From Gigantopelta aegis (lineage: Eukaryota > Mollusca > Gastropoda > Neomphalida > Peltospiridae), in assembly GCF_016097555.1 (NCBI RefSeq), contig NC_054702.1:112354171-112418170 (forward strand): a stretch of 64,000 bases of DNA, given 5' to 3'. This document shows, piece after piece, positions 46,381-58,111 of this stretch. Each line of letters opens with the position of its first letter. Position 1 is the first letter of the stretch. Below the pieces are notes generated by a model, which was given only the letters and a program-made list of their open reading frames with translations, did no database searches and was not told the origin of the DNA. Made by a program: the position numbers and the translations under genes.

Positions 46381-49300
46381 CCCATACAGGCAGCAGATGA
46401 CAGCACCTATACACCTGGCCGATGAAGCTAGCAATGTGGTTAGTCATGAACTACTGTTTAGTGTACATGGTGTACACCTTGCCAATGAGTCTAGGTTGTA
46501 GTTACAATGTACTGGTTAGTGTACATGGTGTACACCTTGCCAATGAGTCTAGGTTGTAGTTACAATGTACTGGTTAGTGTACATGGTGTACACCTTGCCA
46601 ATGAGTCTAGGTTGTAGTTACAATGTACTGGTTAGTGTATGTGGTGTACACATTGCCAATGAGTCTAGGTTGTAGTTACAATGTACTGGTTAGTGTACAT
46701 GGTGTACACCTTGCCAATGAGTCTAGGTTGTAGTTACAATGTACTGGTTAGTGTATGTGGTGTACACATTGCCAATGGGAGTAGCAGTGTATTCACTCTA
46801 GGTTGTAGTTACAATGTACTGGTTAGTGTATGTGGTGTGTGGGAGTAGCAGTGTATTCACTCTAGGTTGTAGTTACAAAAAAAAATGTACTGGTTAGTGT
46901 ATGTGGTGTGTGGGAGTAGCAGTGTATTCACTCTAGGTTGTAGTTACAATGTACTGGTTAGTGTATGTGGTGTTCACATTGCCAATGGGAGTATTCACTC
47001 TATGTTGTAGTTACAATGTACTGGTTAGTGTATGTGGTGTGTGGGAGTAGCAGTGTATTCACTCTAGGTTGTAGTTACAATGTACTGGGTAGTGTATGTG
47101 GTGTACACATTGCCAATGTGAGTAGCAGTGTATTCACTCTAGGTTGTAGTTACAATGTACTGGTTAGTAAATGTGGTGTGTGGGAGTAGCAGTGTATTCA
47201 CTCTAGGTTGTAGTTACAATGTACTGGTTAGTGTATGTGGTGTACACATTGCCAATGAGAGTAGCAGTGTATTCACTCTATGTTGTAGTTACAATGTACT
47301 GGTTAGTGTATGTGGTGTGTGGGAGTAGCAGTGTATTCACTCTAGGTTGTAGTTACAATGTACTGGTTAGTGTATGTGGTGTGTGGGAGTAGCAGTGTAT
47401 TCACTCTAGGTTGTAGTTACAATGTACTGGTTAGTGTATGTGGTATACACATTGCCAATGGGAGTAGCAGTGTATTCACTCTAGGTTGTAGTTACAATGT
47501 ACTGGTTAGTGTATGTGGTGTGTGGGAGTAGCAGTGTATTCACTCTAGGTTGTAGTTACAATGTACTGGTTAGTGTATGTGGTGTTCACATTGCCAATGG
47601 GTGTATTCACTCTATGTTGTAGTTACAATGTACTGGTTAGTGTATGTGGTGTGTGGGAGTAGCAGTGTATTCACTCTAGGTTGTAGTTACAAAAAAAATG
47701 TACTGGTTAGTGTATGTGGTGTGTGGGAGTAGCAGTGTATTCACTCTAGGTTGTAGTTACAATGTACTGGTTAGTGTATGTGGTGTTCACATTGCCAATG
47801 GGAGTATTCACTCTATGTTGTAGTTACAATGTACTGGTTAGTGTATGTGGTGTGTGGGAGTAGCAGTGTATTCACTCTAGGTTGTAGTTACAATGTACTG
47901 GGTAGTGTATGTGGTGTACACATTGCCAATGGGAGTAGCAGTGTATTCACTCTAGGTTGTAGTTACAATGTACTGGTTAGTGTATGTGGTGTGTGGGAGT
48001 AGCAGTGTATTCACTCTAGGTTGTAGTTACAATGTACTGGTTAGTGTATGTGGTGTACACATTGCCAATGAGAGTAGCAGTGTATTCACTCTATGTTGTA
48101 GTTACAATGTACTGGTTAGTGTATGTGGTGTGTGGGAGTAGCAGTGTATTCACTCTAGGTTGTAGTTACAATGTACTGGTTAGTGTATGTGGTGTGTGGG
48201 AGTAGCAGTGTATTCACTCTAGGTTGTAGTTACAATGTACTGGTTAGTGTATGTGGTATACACATTGCCAATGGGAGTAGCAGTGTATTCACTCTAGGTT
48301 GTAGTTACAATGTACTGGTTAGTGTATGTGGTGTGTGGGAGTAGCAGTGTATTCACTCTAGGTTGTAGTTACAATGTACTGGTTAGTGTATGTGGTATAC
48401 ACATTGCCAATGGGAGTAGCAGTGTATTCACTCTAGGTTGTAGTTACAATGTACTGGTTAGTGTATGTGGTATACACATTGCCAATGGGAGTAGCAGTGT
48501 ATTCACTCTAGGTTGTAGTTACAATGTACTGGTTAGTGTATGTGGTGTGTGGGAGTAGCAGTGTATTCACTCTAGGTTGTAGTTACAATGTACTGGTTAG
48601 TGTATGTGGTGTGTGGGAGTAGCAGTGTATTCACTCTAGGTTGTAGTTACAATGTACTGGTTAGTGTATGTGGTGTGTGGGAGTAGCAGTGTATTCACTC
48701 TAGGTTGTAGTTACAATGTACTGGTTAGTGTATGTGGTGTGTGGGAGTAGCAGTGTATTCACTCTAGGTTGTAGTTACAATGTACTGGTTAGTGTATGCG
48801 GTGTTCACATTGCCAATGGGAGTATTCACTCTATGTTGTAGTTACAATGTACTGGTTAGTGTATGTGGTGTGTGGGAGTAGCAGTGTATTCACTCTAGGT
48901 TGTAGTTACAATGTACTGGTTAGTGTATGTGGTGTTCACATTGCCAACGGGAGTATTCACTCTATGTTGTAGTTACAATGTACTGGTTAGTGTATGTGGT
49001 GTGTGGGAGTAGCAGTGTATTCACTCTAGGTTGTAGTTACAATGTACTGGGTAGTGTATGTGGTGTACACATTGCCAATGGGAGTAGCAGTGTATTCACT
49101 CTAGGTTGTAGTTACAATGTACTGGTTAGTGTATGTGGTGTGCACATTGCCAATGGGAGTAGCAGTGTATTCACTCTATGTTGTAGTTACAATGTACTGG
49201 TTAGTGTATGTGGTGTGTGGGAGTAGCAGTGTATTCACTCTAGGTTGTAGTTACAATGTACTGGTTAGTGTATGTGGTGTGTGGGAGTAGCAGTGTATTC

Positions 49301-49785
49301 ACTCTAGGTTGTAGTTACAATGTACTGGTTAGTGTATGTGGTATACACATTGCCAATGGGAGTAGCAGTGTATTCACTCTATGTTGTAGTTACAATGTAC
49401 TGGTTAGTGTATGTGGTGTGTGGGAGTAGCAGTGTATTCACTCTAGGTTGTAGTTACAATGTACTGGTTAGTGTATGTGGTGTGTGGGAGTAGCAGTGTA
49501 TTCACTCTAGGTTGTAGTTACAATGTACTGGTTAGTGTATGTGGTGTACACATTGCCAATGGGAGTATTCACTCTATGTTGTAGTTACAATGCACTGGTT
49601 AGTGTATGTGGTGTGTGGGAGTAACAGTGTATTCACTTTAGGTTGTAGTTACAATGTACTGGTTAGTGTATGTGGTGTGTGGGAGTAGCAGTGAATTCAC
49701 TCTAGGTTGTAGTTACAATGTACTGGTTAGTGTATGTGGTATGTGGGAGTAGCAGTGTATTAACTCTAGGTTGGGGTCACTACTG
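46381..49785. repeat. 64-bp satellite (GGGAGTAGCAGTGTATTCAC family)
   Basis: About 50 units of TGTGGGAGTAGCAGTGTATT, CACTCTAGGTTGTAGTTACA and ATGTACTGGTTAGTGTATG. A longer variant replaces TGTGTGGGAG with GTACACATTGCCAATGGGAG. A higher-order period of 813 bp is visible (46965 versus 47778, each with the TTCACATTGCCAATGGGAGT variant and a nearby A-run variant). It shares TACTGGTTAGTGTATGTGGT with the 72-bp satellite. Confidence 0.96.
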
Positions 49786-50175
49786 GGAGAAGCGTATTGT
49801 ACCCCCTCCCCCCACACACACACACTGTGGTCTGTGTTTGTATCAAGCCTCAACTGTCACTAACTCAGTGGTAGTGCCCCCACTTGAGGTGTGATGTCAT
49901 AGGTGATACAAAAATGCCACAAAGACTGATTGAGTAACTACACTAAAAAAAAGTTTTAAAACATCTTCCATCAGTTTTATATCAATGTTAAATACCATAT
50001 ATAGATTTAAAAACTAGCATCAGTAAAGCCTGAACTTTAGAAATAATGTTTCATAAGGTTTGACACAACCTATTATAACAAAACCAGCTTGCAATGTCAT
50101 CATACTCACCCGTAATCAAATACACTAAAAAGACTGAGCAACAAACAACAATCATTTTAATCTTCAATGTTAATA
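49786..50175. other. Intergenic, no gene seen
   Basis: A short C-rich/(CA)n stretch at 49800-49825, then unique AT-rich sequence up to the Tc1 insertion. Confidence 0.6.
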
Positions 50176-51673
50176 TACTCTTCAAAAAAAGAAACGCAAA
50201 AGGGTACAAATGGGTTATAACTCCGATTTTATGTTTCCTACCGGTTCATGCTTTGTGAATATAAGGTCATTGCATGTCCCAAACACATTCCCACGGTTAC
50301 ATTCGATAAAACGCAGCTACTGTACAATAAAGTTCCAAAATGTGAATATTCGCAAAAATGCAGCCACGTGCAAACCATGTCACCACTGCACGTGCGTTGT
50401 CTGCACGTGCAACATGAACACCGACAGTATAAAAGTGCAGGGTGTTCGCTTGCCTGGCCTCTGTATCTGGCCGACAGTTGACAATCCAGGACATGCCACG
50501 TCTCAGTGAACCGCAGAGAAACAATGCCATCGGCCGACTAGACGCAGGCGAATCCAGAACGGCCGTTGCCAGGGCATTCCATGTGTCCCCAAGCACCATC
50601 TCCAGACTGTGGGACCGTTACCAGCAACATGGATCAACACGTGACCTCCCTAGATCCGGTCGACCACGGGTCACTACCCCCGGGCAGGACCGCTACATCC
50701 GGGTACGCCACCTTCGGGAACGATTGACTACTGCCACCTCCACAGCCGCAGCAATACCAGGTTTGCGCAGGATATCCGACCAGACCGTACGGAACCGCCT
50801 ACGTGAGGTAGGAATTCGTGCCAGACGTCCAGTTCGAGGTGTCATCTTAACACCACAACACCGTCGACTCCGACTGCAGTGGTGCCAGATTCATCGACAA
50901 TGGCCTCAACTGCGATGGAGACAGGTGTGGTTCAGTGACGAGTCCCGATTTCTGCTTCGACGTCATGATGGAAGATGTCGCGTGTATAGGCGTCGTGGTG
51001 AACGTTATGCGGCAAACTGCGTGCAGGAAGTGGACAGATTCGGCGGGGGTAGTGTCATGGTGTGGGCAGCCATCTCACACACTGGCAGAACTGACCTGGT
51101 CCACGTGCAGGGCAACCTGAATGCACAGGGCTACATTGACCAGATCCTCCGGCCACACATCGTTCCAGTTATGGCCAACGCCAACGCAGTGTTCCAACAT
51201 GACAACGCCAGGCCTCACACAGCACGTCTCACAACGGCTTTCCTACAGAACAACAACATTAATGTCCTTCCTTGGCCATCGATATCACCGGATTTGAACC
51301 CAATTGAGCATCTATGGGACGAGTTGGACCGACGCCTCCGACAGCGACAACCACAGCCCCAGACCCTGCCCGAGCTGGCAGCAGCCTTGCAGGCCGAGTG
51401 GGCCACCATCCCCCGGGACGTCATCCGTACTCTGGTTGCTTCAATGGGCAGGCGGTGCCAGGCAGTTGTCAACACACGCGGAGGCCACACCCGGTATTGA
51501 CTCCAGATGACCTTGACCTTGGTGGTGTGTCCTATCACTTACTCACAATGGACTAGAGTGAATTGTGAACAATCCTGCAACATTTGGTAATTATCGGACT
51601 CACCATTCAATAATTAAATCAATTCTCCAAATGTTACGACAGTGTGGTTTTGCGTTTCTTCTTTTGAAGAGTA
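50176..51673 (+). mobile_element. Tc1-type transposon, copy 1, intact-looking
   Basis: A 1,498-bp element with terminal inverted repeats beginning TACTCTTCAAAA and AAGAAACGCAAAA (about 28 bp), flanked by TA duplications (50174-50175 and 51674-51675). It contains one open transposase. The second copy at 59065-60562 has exactly the same length. Confidence 0.96.
50493..51500 (+). CDS. Tc1-type transposase (DD34E), copy 1
   Basis: A 335-residue cut-and-paste transposase. The start at MPRLSEPQ is chosen because it is the usual family start; the frame is open for 17 more codons upstream. The N-terminus has two helix-turn-helix units (about residues 1-110; VSPSTISRLWDRY, then an AT-hook-like RSGRPR near 54-59). 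The catalytic triad is visible: Asp149 in FSDESRF, Asp237 in FQHDNARPH and Glu272 in NPIEHLWD, with 34 residues between the last two. There are no stops or frameshifts, so it may be active. It would bind the terminal repeats of both copies in this window. Confidence 0.96.
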   Translation: MPRLSEPQRNNAIGRLDAGESRTAVARAFHVSPSTISRLWDRYQQHGSTRDLPRSGRPRVTTPGQDRYIRVRHLRERLTTATSTAAAIPGLRRISDQTVRNRLREVGIRARRPVRGVILTPQHRRLRLQWCQIHRQWPQLRWRQVWFSDESRFLLRRHDGRCRVYRRRGERYAANCVQEVDRFGGGSVMVWAAISHTGRTDLVHVQGNLNAQGYIDQILRPHIVPVMANANAVFQHDNARPHTARLTTAFLQNNNINVLPWPSISPDLNPIEHLWDELDRRLRQRQPQPQTLPELAAALQAEWATIPRDVIRTLVASMGRRCQAVVNTRGGHTRY

Positions 51674-51675
51674 TA

Positions 51676-52132
51676 TTACAATTTAAGAAAAGCAAATGAT
51701 TTACAAAATAATGTTGATACAGAATAAACAGTAACAGCATCAATTCTTTGGACTCATTATTTTCTGTTCCAGCCAGTACTCCATAATGGCATAGTAAAGG
51801 TTAATAACACAACAAAAAGTGTCTGTTATGTACAGGTTAATGAACAAATTTCCACTAGTTTCATGGCACAGTGGTGTTTTAATGTCTCCCCATTTTAATA
51901 CATGTGTACTAGTATTATAAATCAGTGATGTGAGAGGGCTCTTTTTTTACATTCTTCCATCAGATCATGCCTGTCATGGACACAACCTCTCACTCATTCT
52001 GAGAGTTCTACAAAGCAATATGCCGGTACACTGGACTCCGTTATTTTTACCAAACAGTATCCACACTTTCACAATGTTTTAAAGCCATCCTCACATGTAT
52101 GGATTTTAAAATACTGTTGATGATACACTAGT
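51676..52132. other. Intergenic, no gene seen
   Basis: Unique AT-rich sequence between the Tc1 copy and the inverted dispersed repeat. Confidence 0.5.
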
Positions 52133-52830
52133 CCATGAGCTGAGACCCCAAATTAGACCAACTGGTACCATCCGAGGGCACCAAACTTAACTATACTTTT
52201 TCGATAGGTGTATGTATCTGGATCTCAAAACAGCATGATAGACTTTTCTGCTGGGTAGCTTAAGCTCAGAAAATTAGTTTTAGTAGAGAGGGGGTATTTT
52301 TCTAAAATGTTAATAACGTTTCTCTGTATTAATCTACTTATCAATATATAGATAGTTTTAATCACACAAACTGAAATGCACTTGTCAACATTCACCAGGA
52401 ATTGATTTTGAACTATTCCCAGCTAACTAAGGCATTGCAACATCATTGTAATCCAAGATGGCCACATACATATAAGCAAATCATAATTTATCGCATTAGA
52501 TATTTATTGAATGAATTTTAAGTGCCAAGGAATTCATTTATAACAACCTCTTGCGAACCAACATATTGCATTATCATTTCAATCCAAGATGGTCATGAAA
52601 ATGGCCGCCAAGAGTAGTAAGTGGCCATTTCTTACATTCTACGTATATTCCCCAATGAATAATTTATACTTCAAATAAAGTTTTTTTTTTAATATGCAAA
52701 CATTTCATTTCTAGTAATCACTTTGTAATACAGATACAATTTCTCACTACATGAATGCAAGATTACAAAATGGTTGCAAAAACAAAGAAATGACCACTGT
52801 ATTTGTTAAGTCTCACCTAAAACAATCATT
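52133..52830 (-). repeat. Dispersed repeat, inverted copy
   Basis: The reverse complement matches 55090-55845: the shared edge reads CCATGAGC...ACTGGTACCATC, and the interior has CCATCTTGGATT and ATTTGAAGTATAAATTATT. It therefore forms a wide inverted pair around the mariner remnant. It also matches 42200-42750. Confidence 0.7.
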
Positions 52831-52984
52831 TTGAAACCATCTGCTACGTTGTAAGGGTAAACCAAGCCTTTTCCCAAAAACATCTACATATAAATTGCTT
52901 GACATGAATCAAATAGTTCACAATGCTAACATTGCTGTGATAAATGGGTATATGCATGCAAGTCACCAGTTACTAGTGTTTATA

Positions 52985-53760
52985 CAAAGGGTGGCCGAAA
53001 AGTTCTGGTATTAATTGCGAGTGATGTATAATACTGTACACTCATAACAGTTTGCATGTATTAGATACAATGTTTTATGCTCATATGCTGCATTTGAACC
53101 AAATACATAATCTTGTAGCATATCTCTACAGTCATCAAAGTGACTAGGTATTCTCTGTTGCTAAAAGATGGACAAAACTGGCGTCTGTGCTGTCATCAAG
53201 TATCTCCAACTGAAAGGATTAACTCCAACAGCCATCCATGCGACATTGGTATCATCTTTGTGGTATCTTTATCTTTCCTTTGTCACTATTAACAGTTCAG
53301 AGGTGGGCAGCGGAGTTCAAGAGCAGAAGAGGGCGTCGAAAATGATCCAAGACCAGGACAATCTTCAACTGACACTACCAAAGAAAATGTTAATGAAATA
53401 CAAGGATGATCGACGACTCACCACACACCACATAGCTAATACAGTAGGCATTTCTCATGAGAAAGTTAAGGAATAGAATGCGTGGTTCCAATACACCTAT
53501 GCACCTGTTGCTGCTATGGCTGCTTTGTATGACTGTGGCTTTGAACTTATTAATCATCCTCTGTATTCACCAGATTTGGCACCCCCAGATTTCTACCTCT
53601 TCCCAAACTTGAAGAAAAACCTGGTAAGCATTATGCAAATGTTGATATCATTTCTGCTGTGGATGACGAGGAGGAAGCCTGCAACACTAGTGTGACCCAG
53701 GCACTCAAGCATCGTTGGCAGCAGTGTGTTCGTCATAGTTAGGCTCAGAACATTTGTCAT
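52985..53760 (+). pseudogene. Gutted mariner-type transposon
   Basis: A left-end-like sequence GGGTGGCCGAAAAGTTCTGG lies near 52990. The frame from 53168 gives a mariner N-terminus (MDKTGVCAVIKYLQLKGLTP) and DDRRLTTHHIANTVGISHEK. It then jumps past the central catalytic part to a C-terminal piece, CGFELINHPLYSPDLAPPDF, near 53530-53600. About half of the usual ~345-residue transposase is missing and the rest carries stops and frame changes. It cannot encode an active enzyme. Different family from the Tc1 copies (mariner YSPDLAP signature). Confidence 0.85.
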
Positions 53761-53949
53761 CCCTTATAGTTTTATCATTCTCATTTTCTATCTCTCTATA
53801 ATTGATATATACTTTATCCTTGCATTTTGTCGACCAAGACAATTTATCTCACAAAAGGAATAATCGTGTGACGCCAACATTTCTCACCATAACATGGCAA
53901 TTACTGGTATACTAGTATGCTTCAGTTATACCTGGAAATGATTAGCCAT

Positions 53950-55845
53950 AACCAAATGAACTTAGTGGCTAATTATTAATATGATTAAAAGGATTGCAGC
54001 GGTAGTTTTAGCATTTGTCTCATAACAGCTACATTTGTCCTTCAAAATTTGGTATTGTTTTATTGAAGGCTACACCGAATTAGTTGCATAATTTCAGAGA
54101 GGATTCTTCCGATTTCTATCCAAATGATAGAGCTCCTAGCAAGAACTGCAATGGGAAACAGCAATGAAATAGGTTGCTTCCCATTTGATGACCAATGACC
54201 TTCCAGGCAGTAATAATGCTGCTATAATATAAAGAGTTACAAAAGCAAGAGTTACCAAAATTCTGTCTTTAGATGGTACAGACATTGATAAGAAGCTTTA
54301 GATCACTTCCACCAGTGACTATTCCACATGGAGTGAAACCATGCACCCTCTGAAATTGTCAGATTCAATGCAGCTTTTAAAACATATTTCGCCGACTGGG
54401 TAATATTGGTGTTAAAAGTGATGTATTTTATGTCTGTGCATTGTTATGCCACCTAAGACTGGGTGATGTATATTCAAAAGTAATAATTTTTGCTAGGCAG
54501 CAACACTTTTGTTAATATATGATATGGCAACTCCTTTTGGTAATATTATACATATAACAGAATAACCGGATATATATATATATATGGTACTAGAAATTAC
54601 AATGTTATGGCGAGAAAACATGATGTCTGACGAATTTGACAAGACAAATTGTCCTGGTCATTCAAATCTAGTGAATTATCAAGAGACAGAAAATGGGAAT
54701 GATAAAACTAATTCCAAAGTCTATACCAACACATCAGTTATTGACTACGACTTGCCCATTTATCACAGCCAGGTTGGCATTATAGACTTGGTCTATGATG
54801 TAACATTTCTTCTAGATAGTTTAAACTACAATGGTACACTCTTAAGACATAGAGATCAGTATAAGAATGATTATTTTAGATGACATTTTAGATAACTTGA
54901 CATGTAGATACACATCTATTTTTATGCACTGAACACCCTCAAACCTTAGCAATTGGATTCAAAACGATTGTTTCAGGTGATGCATATAACACATTTCTTT
55001 GGTTTTTTGCAGCCATTTTGTTAACCATCTTGAATTATGGAAACAATAAAATTTATTAGTAGAACATTAAAGCAAGAATTAAATTTCCTGCCCCCTATAA
55101 AACCCTGTATTTGAAGTAAAAATTATTGTTTGGGGTAAAAGAGAATGTAAGATATAGCCATGTCTTACTCCTAACGACCATTTTCAGGGCCATGTTAGAT
55201 TTAAAAGATGATGCAATATCTCAGTTAGCATCTGTTGTTAATGTATTCCTTGATGAATAAAAAACCCTCAGCTCCTAATTTCACAATCTTGCTATAGTTG
55301 ATGTAAAACAAAATAAATTAAAATTTTCTTGTTCCGACTACTATAGTGGTGGCCATCTTGGATATAAATGTTGCAATGTCTTGATTAACTGGGAGTACTT
55401 AAATATGAATCCTCTGACACCTAAAATACAGTCATGAACATCAACAGTATCGTCATTATTGATAAAGTATTGGAGATGTTTCCAGTTTCTTTTTTGACAG
55501 CCATCTTGGACACCATCTTGAATATTTCAAAATGCTCAAGGATACCAAAGTACACCTCTTGAATCCTTAATCAACATTTATGACAAATGCAAAAACCACA
55601 AAGAACATTGTGGGTACCAATCTACAAGGTTTATAAGTGCTTTAGTAAACACTAAAACACGGATTTCGCTGATTTTTCGACCACCTAAATGATAAATGTT
55701 AAAAAGTGTGATAACTAGGTAAAGCTACCCTATTGAAAAGTCCATCATGCATTTTTGTTTTGTCCTAAGGCGTAATAAAACAATTATAACAGTTTTGTTT
55801 GGTGTCCTCAGATGGTACCAGTTTTTGGTCTGGCTCATGGACAAC
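53950..55845 (+). repeat. Dispersed repeat, direct copy of the 39955-43125 element
   Basis: It is collinear with 41200-42750: GAATTAGTTGCAT(G/A)ATTTCAG, CCATATGGAATGAAGCC versus CCACATGGAGTGAAACC, and ATTTGAAGTAAAAATTATTG. The frame 54584-54883 is open for 99 residues and overlaps the equivalent of 41790-42080 in the other copy, but has no recognisable domain. It may be a decayed coding part of the element. Confidence 0.65.
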
Positions 55846-55891
55846 ACCTACTGAGTTCTCACTTTATAAAACAGTGCCCAATGTACAGACC

Positions 55892-56356
55892 TTATCCAGA
55901 GTCAACCTCTATTCGGAATATTCTACGTTCATATTGAATTAGTTGAGACCAAAAGCTGAAATTTGGATGGATCACCAAACGCTTCTGTTTGACATGCCTG
56001 TACGCGTCTTCCAGTGTCTTGTGGTAATACTTCATGAGGTATGCGATACACAGACTGGCCGACTGCCTGACGCCGGCCACACAGTGCACCAGAGTTTTGC
56101 CGCCGCGTTGATGGATCTGTGCAATCTTGTCACTGACGCTGTCGAAGTAAAGGCTGAGGTTGGCGTTGGGCAGGTCGTCCACGTGGATCTGGATGCAGTC
56201 GATGCCGGGCATGTGCAGGTTGGGGATGTCCATGGTGCAGTTGATGACGTTGGTGATGTTCAGACCGCAGACTCTCTCCCCACTGACTGCAGCCGCACTG
56301 CTCAGAAACAGGTGGTCAGTTATGTGGGCAATCTGGCGATGCAAGCAGCAATCCAT
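55892..56356 (-). CDS. Small atypical dual-specificity phosphatase with altered P-loop (DUSP14/18-like)
   Basis: A single-exon frame of 154 residues covers the whole DSP domain: an N-terminal ITDHLFLSSA strand-turn, INCTMDIPNL, general-acid Asp in HVDDLPNANL, P-loop HCVAGVRQSAS and C-terminal HPNFSFWSQLIQYE. That layout fits the small atypical DUSPs (DUSP14/18/21 type), which dephosphorylate MAPK-pathway and other proteins. The start ATG at 56356 has an in-frame TGA two codons upstream, so it is the likely start. In HCxxGxxR the residue six after Cys is Gln (codon 56063-56065, minus strand), with Arg one place earlier, where active relatives have Ser-Arg. Loss of this phosphate-binding Arg predicts little or no catalysis. 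A TTTCAG acceptor-like site just upstream would suit a 5' UTR intron. Confidence 0.85.
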   Translation of the reverse strand: MDCCLHRQIAHITDHLFLSSAAAVSGERVCGLNITNVINCTMDIPNLHMPGIDCIQIHVDDLPNANLSLYFDSVSDKIAQIHQRGGKTLVHCVAGVRQSASLCIAYLMKYYHKTLEDAYRHVKQKRLVIHPNFSFWSQLIQYERRIFRIEVDSG

Positions 56357-56544
56357 CAGTCACACTGCTGAAATGTTTAAATCCTTCTTCAACATACAAC
56401 CCTTAAATGAAACTTGTTATTTATGTTACTTAATGAAACCATTCTGAATAGTTTTATCATGAATGCTTCAAATGTTAGCTAATATATGAAAGATGACACA
56501 CAGTGAACAAAAATGGTTGCCACAATGTTCAGTTTTGACTTTTA

Positions 56545-56768
56545 ACTTCCCACAGGCAGGATAGCAAACACCATGGCCTTTGTTGAACCAGTTATGGATC
56601 ACTGGTCTGTGCAAGTGGTTTACACCTACCCATTGAGTCTTGCGGAGCACTCACTCAGGGTTTGGAGTCAGTATCTGGATTAAAAATCCCATGCCTCGAC
56701 TGGTTTCCGAACCCAGTACCTACCAGCCTGTTGACCGATGGCCTAACCACGACGCTACCGAGGCCGGT
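56545..56768 (-). mobile_element. tRNA-derived SINE, family 1, 3' truncated
   Basis: The minus strand carries the head (CGGCCTCGGTAGCGTCGTGG), B-box region and body down to the TGCTATCCTGCCTGTGGGAAG region. The 3' third is missing. It lies about 190 bp upstream of the small phosphatase frame. Confidence 0.9.
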
Positions 56769-57712
56769 AACTGTATTTTAGATCAAATACATTAGTTTAG
56801 ATGAATAACACTAATGTAATTATAATTGAAACCATGAAGTCCAATAAAGAAAAAAAGAAATAATAATAATCAATATAAAAACAAAAACAAACTTAAAACA
56901 TTATTAACAATTATTAATTTTAGCTCCATCAAAATCATTTAGATTCTTCAATTATTATTTTAATAGTCCAGTGCCAAGCTTCATAATTATATTAAAACAT
57001 AAAAATTAAATTCATAACAGTTGATCACTTATTTACATTATACCATTTCAAGATATATTTTTTTGTTTTCTGGAAACCTCATGTAAATGAACTGTGATTT
57101 TGTTTAAACACTATGAGCTGAAGCTGCAAAGCCTATTTTTGTCTTTCATGTGTGTAACTACGGTACATACATCTACAAGGCTTAAAGACCTGTGTTTAAG
57201 GAAAAGAGACTTTGTAAATTGAGCCCAATAAATCCATACCTGCATTGTCTAATGAAGATAACACAGGATCAATCCACCACACAACACACAGTTATTGCTT
57301 CTCCTATTGGTGCTGGAGACTGTAATGTCAGTGACACATGAACCCAACTATTGCTTTAGGGTCATGTCAGTAACTTAACACAGAAAATATCTGGCAGCAG
57401 CAGCGTTATATGCACTGGTGTCAACAAGTCAGGTCAAAAGATGCACATAATTTAACCCAGCAGGAGATACATGCACTGGTGTTGAGGGTCATCTTCTTTG
57501 GCAAGTCTGGTGAGAGTAGAAACCCATCCTATTAGTGACCGGCCACACTGAATCGGTCAAACTGGCGGTTAAAAGTAACAATAAGCAGATTAACTGGTCA
57601 GTTTGCATGTTGGCCAGTTTTTGTGGCTGCCCAGGAATATTAGGTTAACACTTCAACAGAATTTAAATTATGGCTTGTTGATTGAGTGAAAGAGTGACGG
57701 ATATATATATAT
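56769..57712. other. Intergenic, no gene seen
   Basis: AT-rich to about 57250, then unremarkable sequence. Could hold 5' regulatory sequence of the minus-strand phosphatase, but nothing specific is visible. Confidence 0.5.

Positions 57713-57802
<90 letters not shown>
57713..57802. repeat. (GA)n microsatellite
   Basis: A (TA)n patch followed by a pure GA run of more than 80 bases. Confidence 0.97.
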
Positions 57803-57803
<1 letters not shown>

Positions 57804-58111
57804 AGAGGTGACTTGTTGCTGCAGTGTACAGTGAATATTTATGTCACATGTCTAACTGAATCAGTTTGATTTCCTGATTGGTGATCTTGTACATGCTGCA
57901 CTGGGAGAACTGAGCGTCCAAATTTGTTGATCCAAAACACCCTCTGTAATATCTTGTCTACATGTGTGCGTCTGGCAGTGTATCAAATTCTTGTAGCATG
58001 AACAAGTTTGAAGACTGATAATTAAGCATGTGTATTTACAGAGGAATATGACCAGACATTTTATTGATATTCACAGAAAAATATCCAACAAATTGACAGC
58101 ATGTTACAAGG

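Noticed and set aside
50297-50599. Minus-strand ORF of 100 codons over the Tc1 5' region
   Set aside because: It shadows the transposase start region and has no motif.
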